From Acidobacteriaceae bacterium (GTDB lineage Bacteria > Acidobacteriota > Terriglobia > Terriglobales > Acidobacteriaceae), in contig JAPWKE010000003.1 in the NCBI GenBank assembly GCA_028283655.1, positions 248,001 to 312,000 of the forward strand: 64,000 nt of DNA. Reading direction: 5' to 3'. The notes below the pieces were generated by a model. The model ran no database searches. It was not told the DNA's origin and was given only the letters and a program-made list of their open reading frames with translations. The position numbers and the translations under genes were made by a program. Shown here one piece after another: positions 52,903 to 61,588 of this stretch; within the stretch, counting starts at the first letter, position 1, and each line of letters starts with the position of its first letter.

Positions 52903-53745
52903 TTAGGGGACAGCGATGGGGGTGGGAGCGTTCTTCGGCGTGCTGAGGTAGCCGCTGACGACGTTCTTGCTGATGCTGTTGATGACGATCTCGTAGAGAA
53001 GAGGTGACTTGCCGGAGTAGAACTGGATGGGCTCGTCGAGGTTCTTGTCCTTCTTCTCGATGTTGTGGTCATCGGAGTAGACGTCGAGAGTGAACTTCGA
53101 GCGTTTGGTGTCGACCTTCCGAAGCTTGATCTTGATGGTGCCGACGAGCTTGGGATCAGAGCCCTTCTGCAGGGTGAACTCGTAGTAGTTGCGCTGATTC
53201 ATGCGGCGGAGCTCTTCGAGTTCGCCGTGGGTGGTGGCGATGAGGCCGCTCATGACACCCTGGTCGCCGACGACGCGGGTGAGCTGCGATTTGGTGTTGG
53301 CGAGGTCAGCCTGTGTGGTGGCGACATCATTCTTCACACCGCCGACATCGGTCTTCACGGCTGTTACGTCGCTCTGTACGGCGCCGACCTGCTTCTGCGT
53401 GGCGGCCTGTTCGCGAGCGAGTTTCTGCGTGGCGGCAGCGGCGCTCTTCTGGGCGAGCAGAAGCTCGTTAGAGCGGTCGTCAAGCTGCTTCTGCGTGAGT
53501 CCCATGGACTGGCCGAGAGCCTGACCCTGCGCCTTGAGGCGTTCGTTGGTGTCTTCGATCTTGTCGTTGAGAGAGCTGTTCTGCGAGACGGCTGCGTCGA
53601 CCGCCTTGTGCTCATCGGTGAGCTTGTTCTGCAGTACGAGTCCCCAGACCAGCGAGCCGAGGGCGAGCAGGAGAGCCAGGACTGCGACGGGTGCGATCCA
53701 CCCCGGTGTTCGTTGTTCCACGACGGTTTCACGGATTTCAGGCAT
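52903..53745 (-). CDS. Single-pass membrane protein with coiled coil
   Basis: A 280-residue protein I do not recognise. AAGGAGA lies 7 nt before the ATG. A short cytoplasmic segment leads to one membrane helix (about 16-40, WIAPVAVLALLLALGSLVWG). A heptad-rich coiled coil follows (about 45-170, with Gln/Lys/Asp-rich DVTAVKTDVGGVKNDV units), then a beta-rich C-terminal domain (about 185-270, YYEFTLQKGSDPKLVGTIKI). It suggests an envelope protein projecting outward. It is divergent from thiO by 125 bp. Confidence 0.75.
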   Translation of the reverse strand: MPEIRETVVEQRTPGWIAPVAVLALLLALGSLVWGLVLQNKLTDEHKAVDAAVSQNSSLNDKIEDTNERLKAQGQALGQSMGLTQKQLDDRSNELLLAQKSAAAATQKLAREQAATQKQVGAVQSDVTAVKTDVGGVKNDVATTQADLANTKSQLTRVVGDQGVMSGLIATTHGELEELRRMNQRNYYEFTLQKGSDPKLVGTIKIKLRKVDTKRSKFTLDVYSDDHNIEKKDKNLDEPIQFYSGKSPLLYEIVINSISKNVVSGYLSTPKNAPTPIAVP

Positions 53746-53870
53746 GCGATGTTCTCCTTACCGGTTGCCGCGCTCAAGTTCACTTGGAACGAAGAACGCG
53801 CGAGTCACATTTTTGGACGTGCGAAACCTACAATGGGACTCGCAGGGGTTGGGACTTGCAAGGGAGTGAG

Positions 53871-54875
53871 ATGCAGAAGAGTTCGCAGATGATGCCTGAG
53901 ACGGATGTTTTGATTTGCGGCGCAGGGGTCATGGGGCTATCGCTGGCACTGGAGTTGACGCAGCGCGGGATGCGCGTGGCGGTGCTGGAGCAGGCGCAGA
54001 GAGGCGAGAGAGCCGCAGGGCAGGCGTCGTGGGCTGCGGCAGGAATGCTGGCGGCGGAAGACCCGCATAATCCGCCTGCGCTGAGTGAGTTGGCACGCTG
54101 GAGCAGGTCGCTGTATGACGCTTATTTGCAGCGAATCGAAGAGGTTTCGGGGCTGCAGGTGAGGTACCAGACGGACCGTACGATTCAGTATCTGCAGGAT
54201 GGTGCGAGCGTGGAGTTGGCGGAGCAGTCGCTGAATCCGCGAGAGTTGATGGCGGCGTTGGAGACTGCGGTGGAGAAAACAGGCATCGACGTTGTGCGTG
54301 GCGTGCAGGTGCAACGTGCGGAGACGCTGGCAGGCTCAGTGAAGGTGATAGCAGGGAGCGAGAGCTTTGCAGCGAGGCAGGTGGTGTTTGCTGCGGGGGC
54401 GTGGTTTCTCGGGGAGCCTGCGGTTCGCCCGCGCAAGGGGCAGATGATGCGCTTGCGGCTGGCGATGGACGAGGTCCACCGCAGCGCCGGGGTGTATGTA
54501 GTGCCGCGGCGTTTTGGGGAGCAGGCAGGGACTGTGCTGGTTGGTGCGACGGTGGAGGATGCGGGCTTCGATACGACGGTGCGCGAGGACGAGTTGCAGC
54601 AGTTGCGACGACGCGCAGCGCAGATGGTGCCTGCGGTGGCAGACGCGGAGATTGTGGAGGCGTGGGCAGGGTTGCGTCCGGCGACGGTGGATGGGCTGCC
54701 TTTGCTGGGGGAGTTGGAGCCACGGCAGTTTGTCGCGGGCGGGCATTTTCGGAACGGCATTCTGCTGGCGCCTGCAACGGCTAAAGCGATGGCGGATATG
54801 CTGGAAGGCAAGCCTGTGGTGGAGATGCTGCAGCGTTTTGCGCCGAGTCTGGTAGTCGCACAGCGTGAGCGATAA
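53871..54875 (+). CDS. Glycine oxidase ThiO-like FAD enzyme
   Basis: A 334-residue DAO-family flavoprotein. ATG 53871 follows AGGGAG; the open frame extends further upstream without support. The FAD site is VLICGAGVMGLSLALELTQR, with GQASWAAAGMLAAEDPHNPP, GQMMRL and the tail RPATVDGLPLLGELEPRQFV, then GGHFRNGILLAPATAKAMAD. ThiO makes the imine used for the thiazole of thiamine, but no thi gene is adjacent, so another amine oxidase activity is possible. Confidence 0.83.
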   Translation: MQKSSQMMPETDVLICGAGVMGLSLALELTQRGMRVAVLEQAQRGERAAGQASWAAAGMLAAEDPHNPPALSELARWSRSLYDAYLQRIEEVSGLQVRYQTDRTIQYLQDGASVELAEQSLNPRELMAALETAVEKTGIDVVRGVQVQRAETLAGSVKVIAGSESFAARQVVFAAGAWFLGEPAVRPRKGQMMRLRLAMDEVHRSAGVYVVPRRFGEQAGTVLVGATVEDAGFDTTVREDELQQLRRRAAQMVPAVADAEIVEAWAGLRPATVDGLPLLGELEPRQFVAGGHFRNGILLAPATAKAMADMLEGKPVVEMLQRFAPSLVVAQRER

Positions 54876-54889
54876 CCGATCAGGTATAA

Positions 54890-54919
54890 GTGACAATTAT
54901 CCGGGTATGCGTCGATAAT
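54890..54919 (+). promoter_or_regulatory. Promoter of the citrate synthase gene
   Basis: -35 GTGACA (54890-54895), 18-nt spacer, -10 GATAAT (54914-54919); each differs from consensus at one position. Transcription would start near 54926. Confidence 0.65.
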
Positions 54920-54920
54920 T
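54895..54920. promoter_or_regulatory. Inverted repeat AATTATC-N12-GATAATT over the citrate synthase promoter
   Basis: Perfect 7-bp arms with 12-bp spacing; the right arm covers the -10 and the left arm touches the -35, the geometry expected for a repressor operator. Centre-to-centre spacing of the arms is 19 bp, about two helical turns. Confidence 0.4.
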
Positions 54921-54962
54921 TTGGCGTTACGCGGAAACACCGCGCAGGGAGCGTTTTCGATC

Positions 54963-56129
54963 ATGGCAACAGGTGCACCCAAAGGCTTGCAGGATGTAAT
55001 TGCGAACGAGTCGTCGATTTGTTTCATCGATGGCGCGCAGGGAATTTTGTCGTACCGCGGCATTGATATTCATACGCTTGCGGAGAATTCGACGTTTGAA
55101 GAAGTGACGTTTTTGCTTTGGAACGGCGCGTTGCCGACGGCTTCAGAGTTCAACGATTTCTCGCACCAACTGGCGGCTGCACGGCAGTTGCCGGATGACG
55201 TGATCGAGTTCCTCCGGATCGTTCCACGTACGGCTTCGCCGATGGAAGTGTTGCGTACAGCCGTTTCTTTGCTGTCGATCTATGACGCGGACGAGAAGAG
55301 CGTTCTGCACACGGCGAACGTTCGTAAGAGCTTCCGCCTGACCTCGCAGATCGCGATGATCGTGGCGATGTTCGACCGCATTCGCAAGGGCAAGGAACTG
55401 GTGACGCCGGATACCTCGCTGTCGCATGCAGCGAACTTCCTGTGGATGCTGAACGGCGAGAAGCCCAGCGAGACCGCGACGAAGGCGATGGACGTGGCGC
55501 TGATTCTGCACGCGGACCACGAGTTGAATGCGTCGACGTTTGCGGCACGCGTGATTGCGGCAACACTGAGCGATCTGCACTCAGCGATTACGGGCGCGAT
55601 CGGCGCGCTGAAGGGGCCGCTGCACGGTGGAGCGAACGAAGCTGTGATGCACCTGCTCTATGACATTGAGAAGGCTGGCGAAGATCCTGTCGAGCATGTG
55701 AAGCACATGCTGGAGAACAAGGAAAAGATCTCGGGCTTTGGCCATCGTGTGTACACGACGGAAGATCCGCGCGCGACGCATCTGCGGCGCATGTCGGAGG
55801 ACCTGGGCAAGGATGCGAATCCGAAGTGGTACGAGATGTCGCGCAAGATCGAGCTGTTCATCAAGGAACAGAAGAAGTTGAACGCGAATGTGGACTTCTA
55901 TTCGGCTTCGACGTACACGACGCTGGGCATCGACATCGACCTGTTTACGCCGATTTTTGCGGTGAGCCGCATCTCGGGCTGGTGCGCGCATGTGATCGAG
56001 CAGCATGATGATAACCGCCTGATTCGTCCGCGTGCGGATTACACGGGGCCGGCGTATCCGGCGCCGTATACGCCGATGGCGCGCCGCCAGTCGCAAGTGA
56101 AGGTATGGCCGCCAAAGCCGAGCGCTTAG
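54963..56129 (+). CDS. gltA: Citrate synthase
   Basis: 388 residues from ATG 54963 (AGGGAG about 10 nt upstream; a longer frame from 54921 starts inside the promoter and is rejected). It condenses oxaloacetate and acetyl-CoA. The active-site regions are GPLHGGANEAVMHLL, KISGFGHRVYTTEDPRATHL and VDFYSASTYTTLGIDIDLFT. The short form resembles the Gram-positive/archaeal type I group, in which 2-methylcitrate synthases also fall; no prp genes are adjacent, so citrate synthase is preferred. Confidence 0.94.
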   Translation: MATGAPKGLQDVIANESSICFIDGAQGILSYRGIDIHTLAENSTFEEVTFLLWNGALPTASEFNDFSHQLAAARQLPDDVIEFLRIVPRTASPMEVLRTAVSLLSIYDADEKSVLHTANVRKSFRLTSQIAMIVAMFDRIRKGKELVTPDTSLSHAANFLWMLNGEKPSETATKAMDVALILHADHELNASTFAARVIAATLSDLHSAITGAIGALKGPLHGGANEAVMHLLYDIEKAGEDPVEHVKHMLENKEKISGFGHRVYTTEDPRATHLRRMSEDLGKDANPKWYEMSRKIELFIKEQKKLNANVDFYSASTYTTLGIDIDLFTPIFAVSRISGWCAHVIEQHDDNRLIRPRADYTGPAYPAPYTPMARRQSQVKVWPPKPSA

Positions 56130-57172
56130 GCTGCTGCGACGAAAGTCTACAAAAGAAAGGGCTCCGGAACGTAAAATCGTACGGAGTCCTTTTTGTTTTG
56201 CGATTCCTGCTGATTGCCGCGTTATGTTGTCTTTCCGCTGCGCCCCTGTATGCGCAGACGGATACGAAGCTGCCTGCGGATGATCCCGATCTTCCCAGCC
56301 TGCTGATGCCTGTGCCGAATGTGCCGGGGATGCGGGCGAGGCTGGCGGGAGTGAATGCGGCGGCGACGTTTACGTCGGTGCATGATTCTTCGTCGGGCTG
56401 GTACACGTTGTTTACCCCAGCGGTCTCGTATGCGGTCTCGCCGCATTACTCGTTCGACATGAATATCCCTGTGTACTTTTACCGTCTGGCTGCGGACCAG
56501 GTGACGGTAACGGTGCAACCGCAGGCGACGCAGATGGTTACGACGACGAAGCTGCGGGTTCGGCGCGGTGACCTGGGCGATCTGGTTCTGGCAGGGCATG
56601 CCCGTTTTCACCGGAACGGCTTTGGGTACATGCTGACGCCGTCGATGACGGTGCCGACGGGCGACGCTGATCATGGGTTGAGCACGGGGCGCGTGACGTT
56701 CGACATCGACAACCGGTTTGAGATGCGTTGGGGACGGTTTGGAACGCTGCTGGATCTTGGCGGCGGTGACTCGTCTACGCTTTTCAACCGGCTGGTGACG
56801 AAGGACTACACCTCGCTGGGGCCGCTGGCGCACTTTACGGCGGGCTTTGAGGTGCAGATGGCGCGGAAGATCTTCTTTCAATCGGTGGCGTATGAGCAGT
56901 TGCCGCTGGGCGATGGAAAGATCTATACGACGTTGTCGCGGCCCGGGTATCCGGACCGCACGGTGGTGTCGGGCAGAAGCGTGAGCGAGGACAACGGTTT
57001 TACGTCGGCGGTGGTGGTGCCGCTTTCTTCGCATGTGATGCTGCAGAGCTACTACAACCGGAGTCTGCGTTTGAATCTGGATTCGGTATCGGTGGGGCTG
57101 ACGTTCTCGTTGCGCTCGAATGGGCGCACGGAGCGCAAGACGTCGAGCCTGGCGAGCGAACTGCTGCGTTAG
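56105..57172 (+). CDS. Outer-membrane-like protein, function unknown
   Basis: Up to 355 residues. The hydrophobic signal FLLIAALCCLSAAPLYAQ is clear but the start is not: ATG 56105 overlaps citrate synthase and gives a 30-residue n-region, while TTG 56198 gives a compact signal peptide but sits at the end of the terminator hairpin. The mature part alternates short amphipathic strands with aromatic girdles (YSFDMNIPVYFYRLA, FGYMLTPSMTVPTGDADHGL, HVMLQSYYNRSLRLNLDSVS), as expected of a beta-barrel. No family recognised. Confidence 0.65.
   Translation: MAAKAERLGCCDESLQKKGLRNVKSYGVLFVLRFLLIAALCCLSAAPLYAQTDTKLPADDPDLPSLLMPVPNVPGMRARLAGVNAAATFTSVHDSSSGWYTLFTPAVSYAVSPHYSFDMNIPVYFYRLAADQVTVTVQPQATQMVTTTKLRVRRGDLGDLVLAGHARFHRNGFGYMLTPSMTVPTGDADHGLSTGRVTFDIDNRFEMRWGRFGTLLDLGGGDSSTLFNRLVTKDYTSLGPLAHFTAGFEVQMARKIFFQSVAYEQLPLGDGKIYTTLSRPGYPDRTVVSGRSVSEDNGFTSAVVVPLSSHVMLQSYYNRSLRLNLDSVSVGLTFSLRSNGRTERKTSSLASELLR
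56156..56196 (+). terminator. Terminator after citrate synthase
   Basis: AAAGGGCTCCG pairs with CGGAGTCCTTT (one G-T pair), extended inside by ACG/CGT, followed by TTGTTTTG. It overlaps the 5' end of the next gene, so it could also attenuate read-through into it. Confidence 0.65.
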
Positions 57173-57180
57173 GTGTCCGG

Positions 57181-57210
57181 TTGAGCGTTTGATGTGTGGC
57201 TCTCGTACGA
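57181..57210 (+). promoter_or_regulatory. Promoter of the cysteine desulfurase gene
   Basis: -35 TTGAGC (57181-57186), 18-nt spacer, -10 TACGAT (57205-57210). The GTG start at 57218 lies 7 nt after the -10, so the mRNA may be leaderless; no SD is seen. Confidence 0.45.
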
Positions 57211-57217
57211 TAGACGT

Positions 57218-58378
57218 GTGACGCGGATTTATCTGGATGCGAATGCCACGACGCCGGTGGCTCCTGAAGTGCTTGAGGCGATGCTGCCGTACTTTGGCGT
57301 GCGTGGGGGGAACCCCAGCGCGGCCCATGCGGCGGGGCAACATGCGCGCTCGGCGGTTGAGCGCGCGCGGGCGCAGGTTGCAGGAATGCTGAACGCGACG
57401 GCGAAGGAGATCGTCTTTACGTCGGGTGGGACGGAGAGCGATAACCTGGCGCTGCGTGGGGTGCTGGAACCTTTTCTGGAACGCGGCGAAGCGGCACATC
57501 TGGTTACCACGCAGATGGAGCACCATGCGGTGCTGTACTGTGCGGAGGCGTTGGAGAAGCGCGGTGTGGCGGTGACGTATGTGAAGCCGCAGGCGAACGG
57601 CGTGGTGGACGCTGATGAGGTGGCTGCGGCGATTCGCCCGGAGACGAAGCTCTTGAGCGTGATGCTGGCGAACAACGAGACCGGAGCGGTGCAGCCGGTG
57701 GGCAAGATTGCGCGGCTGGCGAAGGAGCGCGGTGTGCTGGTGCATACCGATGCGGTACAGGCTGCGGGCAAGCTGCCGCTGGATATGGCGGGCGAGTTCA
57801 AGAACGTGGATCTGCTGGCGATCTCAGGGCACAAGCTCTATGCGCCGCAGGGTGTAGGTGTGTTGTTTGCCCGCAAGGGCGTGCAGCTTGCGGCGATGCA
57901 GCATGGCGGGCCGCAGGAGCGGCAACGGCGTGCGGGGACGGAGAATGTTCCGGGCATCGTGGGAATGGGCAAGGCTGCAGAGATGGCGGCAGCGTGGCTG
58001 GCCGGAGATGCGGCTCAGACGCTCGCAGCTCTGCGAGACAAGCTGGAGCAGGGGATCGCTGGCGGCCTGGCGGGTGTGAGCGTGAATGCGGCGGAAGCTC
58101 GGCGGGTGGCGAATACGACGAACCTGCGGATCGCCGGAGTGGATGCGGAGTCTCTGCTGATCGCGCTGGATATGCAGGGAGTGGCGGCGAGCTTTGGGTC
58201 GGCGTGTATGTCGGGAGCGACGGAGCCTTCGCATGTGCTGATGGCGATGGGGCTGGCGGCGAAGGAGGCTCGCGGGAGTCTGCGGCTGTCGCTGACGAAG
58301 TATGCGACCGAAGCGGAGGTAGAAGAAGCCGTGCGAGTGGTGGTGGAGGCGGTGACGAGGCTGCGGACGCTGGGGTAG
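57218..58378 (+). CDS. Cysteine desulfurase (NifS/IscS class)
   Basis: A 386-residue PLP enzyme that moves sulfur from cysteine to Fe-S or tRNA-thiolation acceptors. GTG 57218 gives the family start TRIYLDANATTPVAPEVLEA; an in-frame GTG at 57194 is inside the likely promoter. The PLP Lys is in ISGHKLYAPQGVGVLFARKG, the catalytic Cys in SFGSACMSGATEPSHVLMAM. No iscU, sufU or mnmA is adjacent. Confidence 0.92.
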   Translation: MTRIYLDANATTPVAPEVLEAMLPYFGVRGGNPSAAHAAGQHARSAVERARAQVAGMLNATAKEIVFTSGGTESDNLALRGVLEPFLERGEAAHLVTTQMEHHAVLYCAEALEKRGVAVTYVKPQANGVVDADEVAAAIRPETKLLSVMLANNETGAVQPVGKIARLAKERGVLVHTDAVQAAGKLPLDMAGEFKNVDLLAISGHKLYAPQGVGVLFARKGVQLAAMQHGGPQERQRRAGTENVPGIVGMGKAAEMAAAWLAGDAAQTLAALRDKLEQGIAGGLAGVSVNAAEARRVANTTNLRIAGVDAESLLIALDMQGVAASFGSACMSGATEPSHVLMAMGLAAKEARGSLRLSLTKYATEAEVEEAVRVVVEAVTRLRTLG

Positions 58379-58398
58379 GGGCTTGTGGTGGTTGAGTC

Positions 58399-58683
58399 CT
58401 ATGCTGCGTCAGAGACGCGCAGTGCTTGATGCACTAACTCGGAGAGAAGAGATTCGCTATCGACGCCCTTTTGAGCTGCCCGCTTTTGCAGCAGGGTCAG
58501 GTCTTCCTCACCGAGGAGGACGGTAAGGGCATGGGGATCGAGGACGAGGTCATGCTGGGCAAGCAGGCTCGATGCGCTCATCTCCACCTCGTCGAAGTAG
58601 TCGGTCAACTGATCGCGATGAGCATCGTACCAATTTGCTTCTTCAGCTTCGCTGGTGAATTCAGGAACCGGTAGTTTCGTCAC
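58399..58683 (-). CDS. Putative BrnA-like antitoxin
   Basis: A 94-residue acidic protein overlapping the 3' end of the BrnT-like gene by 23 bp. The N-terminal part (VPEFTSEAEEANWYDAHRDQ) has the wrapping-arm look of BrnA-type antitoxins, and the C-terminal KRAAQKGVDSESLLSELVHQ resembles a ribbon-helix-helix/CopG-like DNA-binding end. The gene order toxin-antitoxin with overlap is typical of brnTA. No SD of note. Confidence 0.7.
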   Translation of the reverse strand: MTKLPVPEFTSEAEEANWYDAHRDQLTDYFDEVEMSASSLLAQHDLVLDPHALTVLLGEEDLTLLQKRAAQKGVDSESLLSELVHQALRVSDAA

Positions 58684-58969
58684 GTCGTTTCCTCTCTTCG
58701 TAGTGCCTGCTGAATTTTTCAGGGGCGGTGTACGCCGTGATCGGCCTTAGAGACCCTGCGCGAATCATGAAGATCAGGCAGAGCTTGCGGTCTGAGGCCG
58801 TTGCTCCGACTACCAGATACCGTATCTCACCGTTGACGACTTTTCTACCGGAAAGAAAGCAGAAAGGGTCAAGAAGCATCTCACGCACTTCCGCCGGAGT
58901 GACGGCGTGGAGCGCAAGATGCTCGATGTTTCCTTTATCCCAGTTAAAGCGGACGACTCGTGGACTCAC
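58661..58969 (-). CDS. BrnT-family toxin
   Basis: A 102-residue protein of the BrnT RNase-toxin family (RelE-like fold). Recognisable: RFNWDKGNIEHLALHAVTPA, then VREMLLDPFCFL, IRYLVVGATASDRKLCLIFM, and the basic tail SRHYEERKRRDE. Likely inhibits translation by cutting RNA and is neutralised and autoregulated with the overlapping antitoxin. It starts 9 bp after the APC transporter stop on the same strand. Confidence 0.8.
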   Translation of the reverse strand: MSPRVVRFNWDKGNIEHLALHAVTPAEVREMLLDPFCFLSGRKVVNGEIRYLVVGATASDRKLCLIFMIRAGSLRPITAYTAPEKFSRHYEERKRRDETTGS

Positions 58970-58978
58970 GACGGAAGT

Positions 58979-60874
58979 CTACAGGTACCAGGGGATGTTG
59001 ACGACGACGATGCGCTGGTTGCCTTTGAGGAGGAGGAGCAGCTTGAGCACCTGTACGCGCTGGTTGTGGAGAAGGTTCTCCCACCAGTGGCGGACGACGA
59101 GTTCGGGCAGCAGGACGGCGATCTTGCGGCCGGGGTTCTCGTCCTCGAGCTTCAGGATGTAGTCCATGAGCGGCGAGAGGATGGTGCGGTAGTTGCTGGA
59201 GACGTTGATGAGTTCGGGTTCGGTCTGCTTGGCGGCCCGGGTGGGCTCGAGCACCATCTCGTTCCAGACGCAGCCGATGGTGTCGGTCTCGTCGCCGTGG
59301 ACGTGCACGACCTTGACGGTGTGGCTCATGAGCATGCCGAAGCGCAGGGCCTTCTCGCTGATCTTGTTCCAGCTTGCCATCGGAATGATAACGATGGGTT
59401 CTTCCAGGCCGGAGAGGCGCAGCGGGGTGGGGTCAGCGGTTTCGAGGCGGACGCGGCGATAATGGCGCTTGATAGCCACCATGACGCCGATGAGCAGAGG
59501 CATCAGGAGCGTCGTGATCCAGGCGCCGGACATGAACTTGGCGAAGAGGACGACGCACAGGGTGATGCCTGTGGCGCAGGCCCCGAGGCCGTTCATGCAG
59601 AGCTTGAAGTAGCGGTGCTTGGCGTCCTTCTCCTTGATCCAGTGACGAACCATGCCGGCCTGCGAGAGGGTGAAGGCAAGGAAGGCACCGATGGCGTAGA
59701 GCGGGATCAAGCGGTCGGTGACACCGTCAAAGATGATGAGGATGAGCGCGGTGAGGCCCGTGAGGGCGTAGATGCCGTGCGAGAAGAGCAGGCGACGGCC
59801 GCGCAGCAGGAAGACGTGAGGCAGGTAGTCCCGCGCGGCGATGGCGCGGGCCATGCGCGGGAAGTCTGCAAAGGCGGTGTTGGCGGAGAACGAGAGCGCC
59901 GCGAGCACGCCACCCATGGTGAGGAAGTACATCCAGCCACGGCCGAAGACGGCAGCTACTTCGAGCGAGAGCACGCTCTGGTAGTTGTGCGCGAGGGGGT
60001 CCATCGCGGTGACGTGATAGATCTTGGCGACCCAGGAGAGGCCCCAGAGCAGCACGATGAGCATCGAGATGATGCAGGTGAGGGTGGTGTTGGCCTTCTT
60101 GGCGCGGGGCTCTTTGAAGGCTGTGACTCCGTTGGAGACAGCTTCCACGCCGGTCATGGCGGCGCAACCGGAGGCGAATGCCTTGAGGATGAGCCAGAGG
60201 AGACCGAAGCGTGTGAAGGTAGAGAGCTGCAGCGTTTGCGGCGGCGGGACCTTCACGGGTACGGGGTGTCCGCCTGTGGACCAGTACTGCACCGCTGCCC
60301 ACGCGATCGTGATGACCAGGGTGGTGACAAAGATGAAGGTCGGCAGCATGAAGGCAAAGCCGGACTCTTTCATCCCGCGCATGTTAACGGTCGCGATGAT
60401 GACGAGAATCAGCAGACAGAGCAGGAGCTGATAGTGGTGCATTGTCGGGCCGAAGCGGGTTTCATCCGTGGCCGAGACCAGCGCAGTGACGCCGGCGGAG
60501 ATGCCTACGGCTGCGGTGAGGATGTAGTCGATCATCAGGGCGGCGGCGGCGATGAGACCGGCGGAGTTGCCCAGGTTCTCGGTCGCTACCGTGTAAGAGC
60601 CGCCACCGTTGGGGTAAGCGGTGATCGTCTGCCGGTAGGAGAAGTAGATGATCGTGAGCAGGATCAGGATGGCGGAGAAGATCGGCAGCAGGAAGGTGGA
60701 GACACCGGCTACGCCGAGCGGCACCAGCAATTGCATGGCGGCTTCGGGGCCGTACGCTGCACTGGTCAGGCCGTCCAGACCAAAGATAGGGATACCGGCC
60801 GCTACGCCAATGTGCTCATCGTGCTCGGCACTGGTCGCCAGCGGTTTACCAAAAACAACATCAAAGACACTCAT
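58979..60874 (-). CDS. APC-superfamily permease with cytoplasmic C-domain
   Basis: A 631-residue transporter with about 12 membrane helices (FGLDGLTSAAYGPEAAMQLL, then YPNGGGSYTVATENLGNSAG and GVEAVSNGVTAFKEPRAKKA). A soluble tail of about 130 residues (from about 500, EEPIVIIPMASWNKISEKAL, VKVVHVHGDETD) resembles a UspA-like regulatory domain. Amino-acid or potassium-linked uptake is possible; substrate unknown. Confidence 0.88.
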   Translation of the reverse strand: MSVFDVVFGKPLATSAEHDEHIGVAAGIPIFGLDGLTSAAYGPEAAMQLLVPLGVAGVSTFLLPIFSAILILLTIIYFSYRQTITAYPNGGGSYTVATENLGNSAGLIAAAALMIDYILTAAVGISAGVTALVSATDETRFGPTMHHYQLLLCLLILVIIATVNMRGMKESGFAFMLPTFIFVTTLVITIAWAAVQYWSTGGHPVPVKVPPPQTLQLSTFTRFGLLWLILKAFASGCAAMTGVEAVSNGVTAFKEPRAKKANTTLTCIISMLIVLLWGLSWVAKIYHVTAMDPLAHNYQSVLSLEVAAVFGRGWMYFLTMGGVLAALSFSANTAFADFPRMARAIAARDYLPHVFLLRGRRLLFSHGIYALTGLTALILIIFDGVTDRLIPLYAIGAFLAFTLSQAGMVRHWIKEKDAKHRYFKLCMNGLGACATGITLCVVLFAKFMSGAWITTLLMPLLIGVMVAIKRHYRRVRLETADPTPLRLSGLEEPIVIIPMASWNKISEKALRFGMLMSHTVKVVHVHGDETDTIGCVWNEMVLEPTRAAKQTEPELINVSSNYRTILSPLMDYILKLEDENPGRKIAVLLPELVVRHWWENLLHNQRVQVLKLLLLLKGNQRIVVVNIPWYL

Positions 60875-61014
60875 CGGACTAGCGTTTACCTCGACTGCGC
60901 GTGAAACGCACCGTGGATAAGAATACGCCTGTCTGTCAATTTGGGAGTGGATTTGTGCGGAAATTCAAGGATTTGCGCAGTGGCTTTGTTGGTGGGTCGA
61001 ATTAGACTGAGGGA

Positions 61015-61575
61015 ATGTCGACTGTAACGAACATTCCGGTAAAGACGATTGGTGGCGAGGCAAGCTCGCTGGGTGAGTACACAGGCAAGGTGCTGCTGGT
61101 GGTGAACGTGGCCTCCAAGTGTGGCTTTACGCCGCAGTACGAAGGCCTGGAGAAGCTCTATAACGAGTTCAAGGACAAGGGCTTTGATGTACTTGGTTTT
61201 CCTGCGAACGACTTCGGCGCCCAGGAGCCGGGAACGAATGCGGAGATCGCAGAGTTTTGCTCGCTGAACTTCGGCGTAAGCTTTCCGCTGTTCGAGAAGA
61301 TCGTGGTGACGGGGGCGGAGAAGCATCCGCTGTACGCTGCGTTGATTGCAGCGCAGCCTGAGTCTATCGGTGACGACGGCTCTCTGCGTGAGAAGCTGGC
61401 TGGCTTTGCGGCTTCGAAGGGCATGCCTGCTCCGAACGCCGCGCCGGAGGTGCTGTGGAACTTTGAGAAGTTCCTGATCAGCAAGGACGGCGAGGTTGTG
61501 GGACGCTACTGCTCGGTGATCGCTCCGGATGATGCGGTGCTGACATCTGCCATTGAGGCTGAGCTGGCAAAGTAG
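61015..61575 (+). CDS. Glutathione/thioredoxin peroxidase (Cys type)
   Basis: A 186-residue GPx-family peroxidase reducing hydroperoxides. The peroxidatic residue is Cys36 in NVASKCGFTPQYEGLEKLY, not selenocysteine. The second motif reads FPANDFGAQEPGTNAEI; the usual CNQF is ANDF here, so the resolving Cys commonly used with thioredoxin is absent at that place. The Trp is in VLWNFEKFLISKDG. GAGGGA directly precedes the ATG, closer than normal. Confidence 0.92.
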   Translation: MSTVTNIPVKTIGGEASSLGEYTGKVLLVVNVASKCGFTPQYEGLEKLYNEFKDKGFDVLGFPANDFGAQEPGTNAEIAEFCSLNFGVSFPLFEKIVVTGAEKHPLYAALIAAQPESIGDDGSLREKLAGFAASKGMPAPNAAPEVLWNFEKFLISKDGEVVGRYCSVIAPDDAVLTSAIEAELAK

Positions 61576-61588
61576 TTTCTCTGCAGAT

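Noticed and set aside
56105-56197. Calling the outer-membrane-like gene firmly from ATG 56105
   Set aside because: The long n-region and overlap with citrate synthase and its terminator leave the start undecided between 56105 and 56198; kept only as the outer limit.
58907-60904. 665-codon plus-strand open frame
   Set aside because: Antisense to the APC transporter, whose helices and motifs are clear; His/Asp/Glu/Gly-rich composition is typical of antisense translation in G+C-rich DNA.
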